Positions 32,405 through 41,331 of a stretch of DNA of 64,000 nucleotides are shown here, piece after piece. Source of the DNA: CAZLWA01 sp964563165 (GTDB lineage Bacteria > CLD3 > SB21); assembly GCA_964563165.1 (NCBI GenBank), contig CAZLWA010000056.1, positions 62,001 through 126,000 of the forward strand. The letters run 5' to 3'. Every line of letters begins with the position of its first letter. The first letter of the stretch is position 1. Made by a program: the position numbers and the translations under genes. Below the pieces are notes generated by a model, which saw only the letters and a program-made list of their open reading frames with translations, was not told the origin of the DNA and searched no databases.

Positions 32405-33336
32405 GACGCGATTACGGTTGGCTTGGTCTGATTTTTCTGGTTTGTTTTTCCTGCCGAAACCGGCCGGCGACATCGACGCCGACCTCCGGTGAATTAAGAA
32501 TGCTGTGCGATGAAAGCATTGCCTCAGTGATTGAAACGGAAAGAACCGAATTTGAAAAAAAATATACGCAGGCTAAAATAATGATGAAATTGTCCTCCAC
32601 GGGTGACGCTATTCAAAAGCTGATTAATAACGACGTGGAATACATTGTCAGCTCGCGCGAATTGGATTCCGACGAAACGGATTTCCTGATCCGGCACGAC
32701 ATTCGGGTCTATTCTCAGAAGTTCGCGCTGGACGGCGTGGCATTCCTGGTGCATGCGCAAAACCCGCTGAATGAACTGCGTTTGGATCAACTCTCAAGAA
32801 TTTTGACCGGGGAGCTCGTGAATTGGCCCGATGTTTCCGACACGATCCCGTTCAAAGCATCTCAGAAACAAATTCAAATTGCGATAAACGGACGCCGGTC
32901 GGGGAATTATTCGCTGATTAAGAATCTGGTGACCGATCATACGGATGTGACCGCGAATGCCGTGGTCTTTTCCGGAGATTCCACCGCCGGTTCCGCACCT
33001 TTTATAATGGACTTCATCGCCGCTCATGAGGACGCCATCGGATACGTCAGCACCGTATGGTTAGGCAATAATCTGGAATTCGTCAAACGGGTCGGAAGCA
33101 TTAAGGTGCTGCGGCTCGCCGCTACCGACATGCAGCGTGCCGTGGATCCGATTCCCGGCTATATCTGGCGCGGCGATTATCCGTTGCGCCGTGTGCTGTA
33201 TGTGATGCACCGCCAGGAGTTTGTGGGGCTGGCTGCCGGGTTCACATCCTACATTACCGGTAATGAAGGCCAGCGCATTTGCCTCAACTCCAATATCGTT
33301 CCTGCGCTGAATCCGGTGCGCTTAAAATACGAATAA
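32401..33336 (+). CDS. PstS-like phosphate-type substrate-binding lipoprotein
   Basis: A 311-residue exported protein with a lipobox-like end of the signal peptide (LVCFSC, Cys18), so probably a lipoprotein. The PBP-like domain shows the phosphate-binding-family layout: ISSRELDSDE, DGVAFLVHAQNPLNELRLDQLSRI, GRRSGNY, and GYVSTVWLGNN. pstC, pstA and pstB genes do not follow. Instead a TPR protein, a STAS protein and an ExbB/ExbD/TonB set come next. In FCB bacteria PstS-like proteins are often found next to TonB-ExbBD genes without an ABC transporter; their role there is not settled. Confidence 0.85.
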   Translation: MRRDYGWLGLIFLVCFSCRNRPATSTPTSGELRMLCDESIASVIETERTEFEKKYTQAKIMMKLSSTGDAIQKLINNDVEYIVSSRELDSDETDFLIRHDIRVYSQKFALDGVAFLVHAQNPLNELRLDQLSRILTGELVNWPDVSDTIPFKASQKQIQIAINGRRSGNYSLIKNLVTDHTDVTANAVVFSGDSTAGSAPFIMDFIAAHEDAIGYVSTVWLGNNLEFVKRVGSIKVLRLAATDMQRAVDPIPGYIWRGDYPLRRVLYVMHRQEFVGLAAGFTSYITGNEGQRICLNSNIVPALNPVRLKYE

Positions 33337-33471
33337 AAAATACTTGTTTTTTGAAGAAAATTATATGAACTTATAAGACTTATCTGAATGAAATCGGGTC
33401 ATGCCAGTCTTATGTTTTTCTGGATTTTCTTCTTGTTCAATTACAATTAACCGGAAGGATGCTTATAAATC

Positions 33472-35277
33472 ATGCTACGACGTTATTGCAGTATTTGTGT
33501 TATCGCAGTTATATTAGCCGGAGCGGCTCCGGCGGGCCGGGCGCAGGAGGGCCCTCTTAAAGAAGGCAGAGCAAAGCTCAACGCCGGCGATTTTGCAGGC
33601 GCCATTGACGTCTTGAAGAAGGCCTTGAAAGATTACCCGAATACCGCAGAGGTACATTACTGGCTCGGTGTTGCGTATTTCAGAAACAAGCAAACAAGTG
33701 AGGCGTTGGGCGCATCCCTCAAGGCGTTTGAACTCAAGCCCAAATATATGCTCAACCGCGGCCTCATGGCTGACCTATTCCTGGAGATGGAAAAATATGC
33801 GGAAGCGCAGGCGGAGTGTGAATTTATACTTAAGGAGAGCAAGAAAGATTTCGACACGCGGCTGAAATTAGCAAGAAGCTGCATCGGCCAGAAAAAATTC
33901 AAGGACGCAGCCGAAATCCTGGCGAAATTGGAATTTGAACAGCCCCAAAATGTTCAGGTTCTTTTATTGTCCGGAAAATCCTACGCGAAGCAGCGCGTCA
34001 ACGAAGAAGCGATCAAGTATTACAACAAGGCGCTCCAAATTGATCCGAATTCCATAGAAACAAAATTGGAACTCGGGAAATTATATTTCCGCGACCAGAA
34101 ATACACTGAATCTTTGAATACATACTTGGATGTGGTGCGTTTGGATTCGAACAACGGCGAAGCCAATTTGCAGGCGGGATACATTTTTTATGAAGCCGGA
34201 AAAGGGGACCATTACGATCAGTACGGCAAGGCCATTGGATTTCTGTTGCGCTACATCAGGCTGCAGCCGAATGACTATAAAGGACATGGATTGATCGGCA
34301 AGAGCTATCACGCTTTGCGCCAGTATCGAAATGCCGTTCCGTATCTCGAAAGGGCATCCGAATTGGATACGTCCAAAACGCGCGATGAAGGATTGAAATT
34401 ACTTGCCGAATCCTACGTTCGCACCGCTAACTTTGAGAAAGCTGCGGCGGGCTATGAGGATCTTCTTAAAAGGAATTTTGAGATTGACTCCAAAGACTAT
34501 ATACTCCTGGGCGCATCCTATAAGGCTCTAAAGGACACCGTCAACACCGTTAAATATTACACCAAAGCGGTCAGCCTGGATTCGCTCCAGTATGAGCGTT
34601 ATTACGATATCGGATTGATGTTTGCCGCGGCGAAGAAATACTCCGAGGCGATTTCGTGGTTTGAAAAGCGCTTAGCGATCAGCAGCGCGGATTCCAATGC
34701 GGCGACGTCATTACAGCAGCTGGGTTCGTGCCAATTCAATTCCGCCAGGTCACGCCGCGATTCCGTCAATGCGCTGGTGGCGCTTCGGAAAGCCACGGCT
34801 CTCAAGCCAAAGTCAGCCGCTGCGTGGCAGACGTTAGGTCAGATTTGTGAGCGCCTGGACTCGGTGGCGCTCGCGAAAGAGGCGTATGAAAAAGTTCTGG
34901 GAATCGACAGTGTGAATGCGGTGGCGCTATTCGGCATGGGAACGATAGGCTACAACAAAGAAAAAAAATATAACGACGCGGTTTCTTATTTACGCAAAAT
35001 GGTAAAAGATGACCGATTTGAAGAAGCGATTTCGTATATGCAAAAAGCGGCGAAAGACGAAAATCTGAAAAAAGACAAAAAATATGACGAAGCCGTTCAA
35101 TTCGTACAAAAGAAGGATGAACGATTCAAAATCGCTCATTACATGATCGCTCAATGTTTTGTCAAATTGAATAAGAATCGCGACGCGGTAGAAATACTAA
35201 GGAAATATTTGGTCATGGATCCCAACAGTCCGAATGCTAAATTTGCCAAGGCTCAGCTGCTAAAATTGCAACAATGA
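33472..35277 (+). CDS. Large exported TPR protein
   Basis: A 601-residue protein with a signal peptide (hydrophobic run at about 8-20, cut near GRAQE). The rest is a near-continuous array of TPR motifs (over ten), for example AEVHYWLGVAYFRNKQTSEAL and EAIKYYNKALQIDPNSIETKLELGKLY. The region near 500-560 is Lys/Asp-rich and repeats KKYNDAV / KKYDEAV. ATG33472 follows GGAAGG. It probably lies in the periplasm as a scaffold for the envelope machine encoded downstream (ExbB/ExbD/TonB); that link is inferred from order only. Confidence 0.85.
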   Translation: MLRRYCSICVIAVILAGAAPAGRAQEGPLKEGRAKLNAGDFAGAIDVLKKALKDYPNTAEVHYWLGVAYFRNKQTSEALGASLKAFELKPKYMLNRGLMADLFLEMEKYAEAQAECEFILKESKKDFDTRLKLARSCIGQKKFKDAAEILAKLEFEQPQNVQVLLLSGKSYAKQRVNEEAIKYYNKALQIDPNSIETKLELGKLYFRDQKYTESLNTYLDVVRLDSNNGEANLQAGYIFYEAGKGDHYDQYGKAIGFLLRYIRLQPNDYKGHGLIGKSYHALRQYRNAVPYLERASELDTSKTRDEGLKLLAESYVRTANFEKAAAGYEDLLKRNFEIDSKDYILLGASYKALKDTVNTVKYYTKAVSLDSLQYERYYDIGLMFAAAKKYSEAISWFEKRLAISSADSNAATSLQQLGSCQFNSARSRRDSVNALVALRKATALKPKSAAAWQTLGQICERLDSVALAKEAYEKVLGIDSVNAVALFGMGTIGYNKEKKYNDAVSYLRKMVKDDRFEEAISYMQKAAKDENLKKDKKYDEAVQFVQKKDERFKIAHYMIAQCFVKLNKNRDAVEILRKYLVMDPNSPNAKFAKAQLLKLQQ

Positions 35278-35307
35278 TTTAACGGACAGCAAACAGGAGA
35301 GAAACTT

Positions 35308-35646
35308 ATGAAATCAAGAAGAGATCCGTCGGGTGTTGTGGTCATCACACCGAAGGGACGTTTGACGGGCGGCTCGGAGACGGATGAATTCAAACATGAA
35401 ATTGAAAAGACGTTAGCGGACGGCAACAACAAGCTGGTGGTGGATCTCGGCGACACACTGTATGTCAACAGTACCGCGCTCGGCCTGCTCGTTTCCGCCC
35501 ATAAAAAATTCATTGATAAGAACGGCAAGATGAAATTATGCCGTGTCGGAAAGAGCATCGACAATATTCTGGTGATTACAAAATTGTCTATGGTTTTTGA
35601 AGTATATGATACGGAAGGCGATGCCGTCATGAGCTTTTCAACGTAA
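35308..35646 (+). CDS. STAS-domain protein with Thr at the phospho-Ser position
   Basis: A 112-residue single STAS domain, same length as the paralogue at 11809. The regulatory loop reads LYVNSTALGLLVS where SpoIIAA-type proteins have DSSGLGVL, so the phosphorylated Ser is Thr and the following Gly is Ala. Thr could still be phosphorylated. CACAGGAGAG before ATG35308 is a good ribosome-binding site. It lies 30 bases after the TPR gene and 111 before the ExbB gene. Partner kinase unknown. Confidence 0.85.
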   Translation: MKSRRDPSGVVVITPKGRLTGGSETDEFKHEIEKTLADGNNKLVVDLGDTLYVNSTALGLLVSAHKKFIDKNGKMKLCRVGKSIDNILVITKLSMVFEVYDTEGDAVMSFST

Positions 35647-35757
35647 AAAACATGTTGTATCCGTTTTTAAAAGTGCTTAAATTACATTAAATCTTTTCGG
35701 AATTTAGAATTTAATTGACATAAATCCCTACCATTTCTTAACAGGAGGACTTTCAGT

Positions 35758-36504
35758 ATGAAACAGTCTGTTTTCATGACGGTATTGATCTCTGCCGCCT
35801 TTTTGGTTTCCCTTTTTGTGTTCGAAGTTATTTTTGGCGCAGAGGGCGACACATTCGGGCTGAATTATATCCACGCAGGTGGCCCGCTGGTTGTGGTTCT
35901 TATGGTTTTGTCTATTATGGTTATCACCTTTATGTTTGAACGTATTTTTTCATTGCGCAAGGCCAATGGTCAGGACTCCCTTCCGTTCTTTTTAAAGAAA
36001 GTTCAAAAAAGCCTTCTGGACGGAAATATTGAAACCGCCATTGAAGTATGCGATCATCAGAAAGGCTCCTGCGCGAATATTATCAAAATGGGGCTGGAAA
36101 GCTTTCAACGCTCGTCGCGGCTGAAATTGCCGATCGATAAGCGCGTCACGGAAACGAAGCGGGCGATCGAAGAAGCCACGGCTTTGGAAGTTCCTTTGCT
36201 CGAAAGAAACCTGATTGCGATATCGACCATTGCTTCGATCGCAACCATGGTCGGATTGCTCGGAACGACGATAGGAATGATCCGCGCGTTCAAGGCGTTG
36301 GCCCAATCGGGGGCTCCGGATGCGGTGCAATTGTCAATGGGTATCTCCGAAGCCCTCATCAATACCGCCGGTGGCCTGTTTGCGGCGATTGTCGCGATTG
36401 TCGCGTATAATTATTTTGTGAATAAAGTGGATACGTATATCTACCTGATCGACGAAGCCAGTTATAACATGGTGGAAATTCTCACGACGCGCAACGAGGA
36501 ATAG
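35758..36504 (+). CDS. exbB: MotA/TolQ/ExbB proton channel family protein
   Basis: Inner-membrane proton channel subunit that energises TonB. The 248-residue protein has an N-terminal membrane helix, a second near residues 40-60, a cytoplasmic domain, and the two conserved C-terminal helices with LLGTTIGMIRAFKAL and GISEALINTAGGLFAAIVAIVAYN. AGGAGGAC precedes ATG35758. It heads exbB-exbD-exbD-tonB. TolQ is the main alternative, but tonB in the same operon favours ExbB. Confidence 0.92.
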   Translation: MKQSVFMTVLISAAFLVSLFVFEVIFGAEGDTFGLNYIHAGGPLVVVLMVLSIMVITFMFERIFSLRKANGQDSLPFFLKKVQKSLLDGNIETAIEVCDHQKGSCANIIKMGLESFQRSSRLKLPIDKRVTETKRAIEEATALEVPLLERNLIAISTIASIATMVGLLGTTIGMIRAFKALAQSGAPDAVQLSMGISEALINTAGGLFAAIVAIVAYNYFVNKVDTYIYLIDEASYNMVEILTTRNEE

Positions 36505-36533
36505 TATCAACCTATTATTTTAAGTGAGGCAAT

Positions 36534-37019
36534 ATGGCGAGAATTAAGAAACATCGTGTGGGAGTCAAACTGGATATGACGCCGATGGTGGACGTGGCGT
36601 TTTTGCTGTTGACGTTCTTCATGTTGACCACCTCGTTCCGTCCGCCGGAAGAGGTTCAAATTTCCGTTCCGGATTCCCATTCACAGTTAAAATTACCGGT
36701 CGCGAGCGTGATTACAATTTCGGTCGCCAAAGACAAACGCATCATCATGGATGTGGACGCGCAACCTGTCCGCTCCAAAATTTTTGGAAGGGAATACGCG
36801 CAGCGCGCAGGCAAAGAAGTTAAGCTGGAGGAATTGGCTACGTTGATCAACCGTGCCCGGGTCGAGAACATCGGGATCCGCGGGGCAGAAAAAGGCGCCA
36901 TGCGCGTGGTCGTGAAAGCGGATAAAGATACGGATTACGAGGTCGTCAGCGACGTTATTGACATTTTGCAAAAAACAAAAATTACGACGGTTAATTTCAT
37001 CACCAATTTAAAAAAGTGA
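36534..37019 (+). CDS. exbD: ExbD/TolR family protein (first copy)
   Basis: A 161-residue protein with a short Lys/Arg-rich N-terminus, a single membrane helix containing the proton-path Asp (DMTPMVDVAFLLLTFFMLTT) and a periplasmic domain ending in a helix-strand pair (VVSDVIDILQKTKITTVNFI). An insertion with KIFGREYAQRAGKEVK is visible near residues 83-98. It follows exbB by 29 bases. Two different exbD genes are present, usual in FCB TonB systems. Confidence 0.92.
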   Translation: MARIKKHRVGVKLDMTPMVDVAFLLLTFFMLTTSFRPPEEVQISVPDSHSQLKLPVASVITISVAKDKRIIMDVDAQPVRSKIFGREYAQRAGKEVKLEELATLINRARVENIGIRGAEKGAMRVVVKADKDTDYEVVSDVIDILQKTKITTVNFITNLKK

Positions 37020-37064
37020 TTTACCCGTAAGTCATTTCTTGAATCAAATATTGGAGTCAGTACT

Positions 37065-37646
37065 ATGGCAGAAGTAGGCGGCGGAGAGTCCCGGTCACAC
37101 GGCAAAGGGAAGAAGAAAAAAACGAAACGCTTGGGCGTACGACTCGACATGACGCCCATGGTGGACGTGGCGTTTTTGCTGTTAACGTTTTTCATGCTGA
37201 CCACCGCATTCCGCCTTCCGCAAACCATGGAAATCAGTATCCCTGATGACACTCAGAAAGAGACGCAAATAAAAATTGCAGAGTCGAATATCCTGCAAAT
37301 TCGTGTTTCCGAAAAAAACACCATTTACTGGAATTTGGGCAACCAGTCGCCGCAGAGAGTGGCGCTGAAGGATCTGCGCCAGGTGTTTGTGGATCAGAGC
37401 GAAAAGAACATGTCCAACGGCAAAGGCACTACGCTCAAGGAGAAATTAAAACTTGTCGTGTTGATCAAAATTGACAAAAAAGCGAAATACGAAAATATGA
37501 TCGACGTCGTGGATGAACTGGATGTCGCCATTTTAAGTTTAAATGAAAAACATGCGCTAACCGAGAAAGGGGACAAACTGTCTCCGCGTTTTGCATTTTC
37601 ACCGTGGAATGATAAAGACAAACAGGAGGTAGAAAAAGCACAATGA
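37065..37646 (+). CDS. exbD: ExbD/TolR family protein (second copy)
   Basis: A 193-residue paralogue of the previous gene with a longer Gly/Lys-rich N-terminus, the same Asp-bearing membrane helix (DMTPMVDVAFLLLTFFMLTT) and a periplasmic domain with extra charged segments. The identical helix shows a recent or constrained duplication; the remainder is divergent. TTGGAGT lies before ATG37065. Its stop overlaps the tonB start by 4 bases. Confidence 0.92.
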   Translation: MAEVGGGESRSHGKGKKKKTKRLGVRLDMTPMVDVAFLLLTFFMLTTAFRLPQTMEISIPDDTQKETQIKIAESNILQIRVSEKNTIYWNLGNQSPQRVALKDLRQVFVDQSEKNMSNGKGTTLKEKLKLVVLIKIDKKAKYENMIDVVDELDVAILSLNEKHALTEKGDKLSPRFAFSPWNDKDKQEVEKAQ

Positions 37647-38377
37647 CAAACATCGAAGTCATCGAAGGATACGGCAAAGAGAACTACGGTTCTTACGCTT
37701 TAAAGAGGGCCTATCAAACTTATGCAAGCCGCGGCTTGATCATCGGCATAGCCATACATCTCGCCGCCATTACGACGTATTACGTGGGGACCGTGGTGAT
37801 GAAGGGCGATAATTATGCGACGGTAAAATTCACGGATATCAACGAGCTTCAAAATGCGCCTCCGCTCCAGGAAACGACCCCTCCGCCAAAAGTGATCGAA
37901 GTACCGCAGGAAATCAAACCGGTAACGGGCATTCCCGTCGTGGTTCCTGATGCAGACGCAACGCCGGATATGACCATTCAAACCCAGGAAGAAATCAAGA
38001 CCGACATGGCGACCAACGTGGGCACTTCCGATGAAGTGAAAGTGGATATTTCCGGCACTATTCAAGGCTTGCCGAACAGCGACGAACCGGGTATGAACGA
38101 TTTCGTTGCGGTGGAGCAGCAGCCCGTCATTATTAATAAAGTTATTCCCGTATATCCCGATCTCGCGAAAAAGGCCGGCCTGGAAGGTAAAGTGATCGTT
38201 AAAGGATTGATCGACGAAACGGGAGTCGTCAAGAAAGTCGTCGTTCTTTCAGGCGATGAAATGTTCAAAGATGCGGCCGTGCAAGCGCTATATGCCACGA
38301 AATTTAAACCGGCGATCAACGGTAATCGCGCCGTAAAAGTCTGGATCACGTACCCGTTCATTTTCCGGCTGAAATAG
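37643..38377 (+). CDS. tonB: TonB family energy-transducing protein
   Basis: Couples the proton motive force to outer-membrane receptors. The 244-residue protein has a cytoplasmic N-terminus of about 32 residues, one membrane helix (about 33-53), a Pro/Glu/Thr-rich periplasmic linker, and a C-terminal TonB domain (about 165-244) with IPVYPDLAKKAGLEGKVIV, the TonB YP box, and FKPAINGNRAVKVWITYPF. It starts inside the stop of exbD (4-base overlap). A strong bidirectional terminator follows. Confidence 0.93.
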   Translation: MTNIEVIEGYGKENYGSYALKRAYQTYASRGLIIGIAIHLAAITTYYVGTVVMKGDNYATVKFTDINELQNAPPLQETTPPPKVIEVPQEIKPVTGIPVVVPDADATPDMTIQTQEEIKTDMATNVGTSDEVKVDISGTIQGLPNSDEPGMNDFVAVEQQPVIINKVIPVYPDLAKKAGLEGKVIVKGLIDETGVVKKVVVLSGDEMFKDAAVQALYATKFKPAINGNRAVKVWITYPFIFRLK

Positions 38378-38436
38378 CCGTTGCATAATTTAGAGCAGCA
38401 TTTCAGATTGGTATTTCGCTGCCAAGAAAGTTAAAA

Positions 38437-38468
38437 CAAAATCCTCACGCTGCCGTGAGGATTTTTTG
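38437..38468. terminator. Bidirectional Rho-independent terminator
   Basis: AAAATCCTCACG (38438-38449) pairs with CGTGAGGATTTT (38454-38465), with T and A tracts on either side. It can end the tonB operon on the plus strand and the hsp20 genes on the minus strand. Confidence 0.9.
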
Positions 38469-38540
38469 TTTCTTGAGGCCGGCCGATTCTACCGCCTAAA
38501 TTTCCGCACTTCCTTTCCAAGAGCGTCCTAAAATTCAGAA

Positions 38541-38993
38541 TCAGAATTTGATCTCTATCTCTTTGGTCTTGGCCTCTTCCGCTTTCGGTAATACGATCGT
38601 CAGAACGCCGTCTTTGTACCCCGCATCGATTTTTTCTCCTTTGACCGAGGACGGCATCCGGAAGGAACGCGAGAAGGCTCCGTAATTCCTTTCAATGCGG
38701 TGAACGCTGCGGTCCTTCGATTCCGATTCGAGTTTTTTCTCGCCCTGAATGGTGAGAATATTCTCCTGGAGCGTGATCTTCACGTTCTCTTTGGTGACGC
38801 CCGGTAATTCAACCTTGACGGTGAATGCGTCTTTGGTCTCCGTAATGTCGGCAGACGGATACCATTCCTGCAAACGACCGATCGTCTCATCCTCATTCCA
38901 GAAATCGGAAAGCATCTTGCTCATTTCCTTCTGAACGTTGAAAACGTCGCAGAGCAAATTGTTTTCTCTCGGATTGAATTTGACGAGTGACAT
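38541..38993 (-). CDS. Small heat-shock protein, Hsp20/IbpA family
   Basis: ATP-independent holdase chaperone. The 150-residue protein has the alpha-crystallin domain (about 45-140) with ADITETKDAFTVKVELPGV, ENILTIQGEKK, the FSRSFRMPSSV block and DAGYKDGVLTIVLPK, then the C-terminal IxI motif (IEI in KEIEIKF). AAGGAGG precedes the start on the minus strand. It lies 24 bases downstream of a second hsp20 gene that is broken, and the two probably share a transcript. Confidence 0.95.
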   Translation of the reverse strand: MSLVKFNPRENNLLCDVFNVQKEMSKMLSDFWNEDETIGRLQEWYPSADITETKDAFTVKVELPGVTKENVKITLQENILTIQGEKKLESESKDRSVHRIERNYGAFSRSFRMPSSVKGEKIDAGYKDGVLTIVLPKAEEAKTKEIEIKF

Positions 38994-39017
38994 TGTTCTG
39001 CCTCCTTATTGGTTTAG

Positions 39018-39407
39018 TTAATTGAATTTGATTTCAATATCACGCGGTTTTACCGCTTCCTTTTTTGCGATCTTCAAAATCAAGATACCATCCTGCCATT
39101 GTGCGTCGATTTACGCGGCGTCGATCGATTCGCCCAATGAAAACGTGCGGCGATAGTTCCTCTTCGGAATTTCGGCCAGGATCAACGTTCCCGAATCCTC
39201 AATTTTCATTTGGGCGTCGATGATCAGGTTTCCGCCGCCGATCGAAACGCTCAGCATGTCCTTGTTTACACCGGGCATCTCAACGATGAGAGTATAGTGG
39301 TCAGCCGCTTCGCGAATGTCACAGCGGGGATGCACGTAGTAATAATTATTTCGAACGTTAACTACTTCGTTTTTCTCTTGCCGGTTCGCAGAGGCTTTTG
39401 TTTCCAT
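39018..39407 (-). pseudogene. Hsp20 family gene interrupted by an in-frame TAA
   Basis: From ATG39407 (AAGGAGAAC upstream) the frame encodes an alpha-crystallin domain for 98 residues up to SLGESIDAA, then meets TAA at 39111-39113. The same frame goes on with IDAQWQDGILILKIAKK and ends in IEIKFN before TAA at 39018-39020, which is the expected end of an Hsp20. The intact paralogue has Lys at the stop position (KGEKIDAGYKDG), so one base change (AAA or GAA to TAA) explains it. A 98-residue product would lack the last strands and the IxI motif. Recent pseudogene, sequencing error or readthrough remain open. Confidence 0.85.
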
Positions 39408-39676
39408 AATGTTCTCCTTAGGTGTTTCAGCTTAGAATGTTGTATTTGACATTAACACAATCAAACCCAGTGCCAAAACCCAAAATATAATCTTTTTTGA
39501 TACTTAGGCTGGTACGGTTGGTTCAGTTGATATGCCGAATAAGACATTTTGGCGCGGTTTTGAATTTTCAATATGAAATATTTTCATTTACAATGACAAT
39601 TTGTCTTTGCGGCTTTGGAAAAGATTATTGATTTTAGATTCCTTTTTCTGTAAACTTTTGCATTAAATCAGGATAT

Positions 39677-40492
39677 ATGGACGAAGTTCAGATCAGACAA
39701 GACATAGTGGAATGCGCGCGGCGGCTGTTTGAAAAAGGCTTTGTAGCGGCCAACGACGGGAACATCAGCGTGCGCGTCGGTGAGGGCCAATTCATTGCAA
39801 CTCCGACCGGCCGAAGCAAAGGCTTTCTGCGTACGGACGAACTGGTCAAAATCGATTCGAAGGGAAATGTGATCGAAGGAGATCTGAAACCTTCGACGGA
39901 AATGCTGATGCATCTGGCGATCTATGAAGAGCGCAACGACGTGAATTCGGTGGTGCATGCGCATCCGGTCCATGCTACGGGATTTGCCACGGCGAATATC
40001 CCGCTCGACAAATGCGTGCTGGCGGAGATCGTGACAACGCTCGGCTCCATTCCGCTGGCGCCTTACGGAACACCGTCAACCAGGGAATTACCCGATACGA
40101 TACGGGGGATCATTAAACACGCGGACGCGATCCTCTTATCGAATCACGGCGTGGTCACGTGCGGAAGCAGTGTCTTCGACGCGTATTATAAAATGGAGCG
40201 CGTCGAGCATTACGCGCATATCATGTTCGTGGCAAAAATGCTCGGAGGTGAAAGGGTTCTGGATCCGGTGCAGGTCGAAAAACTGAACCTCATTAGAGGC
40301 ACGTACGGAACGGAGAGTACTCCGAATCCCGGGTGCATCGCCTGCAGCGATGACTGCATCGGGGACGACTGCACGCTCTATGACAAAAAAGATTCCATCA
40401 TCGAACAATTCAGGATGAATGAAGGGATGTCTGAAAGCCCGGACGACGAACGGATCAAAGACCTTATTCGGGGCATTATAAAAAATCTTTAG
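39677..40492 (+). CDS. Class II aldolase/adducin family protein with Cys-rich tail
   Basis: A zinc-dependent sugar-phosphate aldolase/epimerase-type enzyme of 271 residues. The core (about 1-215) has the metal ligands His94 and His96 (VVHAHPVHAT) and His157 (LLSNHGVVT), the catalytic Glu75 (STEM), and the phosphate loops GNISVR and TGRSKG. Relatives such as fuculose-phosphate aldolase are about 215 residues. The extra C-terminus has four Cys (220, 223, 227, 232) spaced like a metal or iron-sulfur site, then a charged helix. Substrate unknown. plsC follows after 11 bases, then a sugar nucleotidyltransferase. Confidence 0.88.
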   Translation: MDEVQIRQDIVECARRLFEKGFVAANDGNISVRVGEGQFIATPTGRSKGFLRTDELVKIDSKGNVIEGDLKPSTEMLMHLAIYEERNDVNSVVHAHPVHATGFATANIPLDKCVLAEIVTTLGSIPLAPYGTPSTRELPDTIRGIIKHADAILLSNHGVVTCGSSVFDAYYKMERVEHYAHIMFVAKMLGGERVLDPVQVEKLNLIRGTYGTESTPNPGCIACSDDCIGDDCTLYDKKDSIIEQFRMNEGMSESPDDERIKDLIRGIIKNL

Positions 40493-40503
40493 AAGAGGAG
40501 TGA

Positions 40504-41313
40504 ATGGCGCTCGGAGTTCACCGCTCAAAACTGCGGTCAATTATCAATGTAAATTTGGGCGTACTGCTCACCATCGTCTTACTGATTGCCGCGATTCCAC
40601 TGGGCATGTTTGCTCCGTTGGGTAAGGCGCTTCATGCGCTGGAGCGGTTTTGGGCAGGCAGTTTGTTGAAATTAGCCGGTATCCGGGCTAACGCGCGCGG
40701 AATGGAGCACATTCAAAAGGACAAAACATACATTTTTATTTCCAATCACCAAAGCGCCTTTGATATTCCGGTCATGATCTATTACGCGCCTAAACACATA
40801 CGTATGATCTATAAGAAAGAGCTGATGTGGGTTCCGCTGCTGGGATTTGTTCTTTGGCTTCTGAAGTTCATTCCGATCGACCGGGGCAATCACGACAAGG
40901 CGGTGCAGAGTCTGGGGCGCGCCGCAAAGAAAATACACAGCGGCTTAAATATCGCCGTGTTTGCCGACGGTACGCGCAGCCTGAACGGGGAATTAAGGCG
41001 GTTCAAGAAAGGCGCGTTCATTCTGGCGATCAATGCGCAAGTGGATATTATTCCCGTCACGATCAGCGGAACGATCAACGTCATGCACAAGTACCGCGGC
41101 TTTTTCGACGTCTCGTTCAATAGAGACGTGGAAATTATCTTTGATCCGCCCGTGGCGACATCCGAATTAACCCTGGAGGATAAGGATCAATTGATGGAAA
41201 AAGTGAACTCGCGTATAGCTGCGAATTACGAAAAAATAAAGCACTTATCCATCATTGAAGATCCGGACCTGTTAGCAAGAATTAATCTAAAGAATCCATT
41301 GAAGGAAAATTAA
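40504..41313 (+). CDS. plsC: 1-acyl-sn-glycerol-3-phosphate acyltransferase (PlsC family)
   Basis: Makes phosphatidic acid from lysophosphatidic acid at the inner membrane. The 269-residue protein has a membrane helix (about 14-36), the catalytic HX4D motif in NHQSAFD, the acceptor-binding motif in the variant form FADGTRS (usual FPEGTRS), and IIPVTISGT. The replacement of Pro-Glu by Ala-Asp is mild but unusual. AGAGGAG before ATG40504 is the ribosome-binding site; it is co-transcribed with the aldolase and the nucleotidyltransferase. Confidence 0.92.
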   Translation: MALGVHRSKLRSIINVNLGVLLTIVLLIAAIPLGMFAPLGKALHALERFWAGSLLKLAGIRANARGMEHIQKDKTYIFISNHQSAFDIPVMIYYAPKHIRMIYKKELMWVPLLGFVLWLLKFIPIDRGNHDKAVQSLGRAAKKIHSGLNIAVFADGTRSLNGELRRFKKGAFILAINAQVDIIPVTISGTINVMHKYRGFFDVSFNRDVEIIFDPPVATSELTLEDKDQLMEKVNSRIAANYEKIKHLSIIEDPDLLARINLKNPLKEN

Positions 41314-41331
41314 TAAATCGAGAGGATGGTT

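Noticed and set aside
35700..35757. Promoter TTGACA upstream of exbB
   Set aside because: A 17-base spacer leads to TTAACA, which overlaps the ribosome-binding site; a start there would leave no leader. Not reported as a promoter.
39111..39113. Recoding of the hsp20 internal stop as selenocysteine
   Set aside because: The codon is TAA, not TGA, and Hsp20 has no redox Cys at this place.
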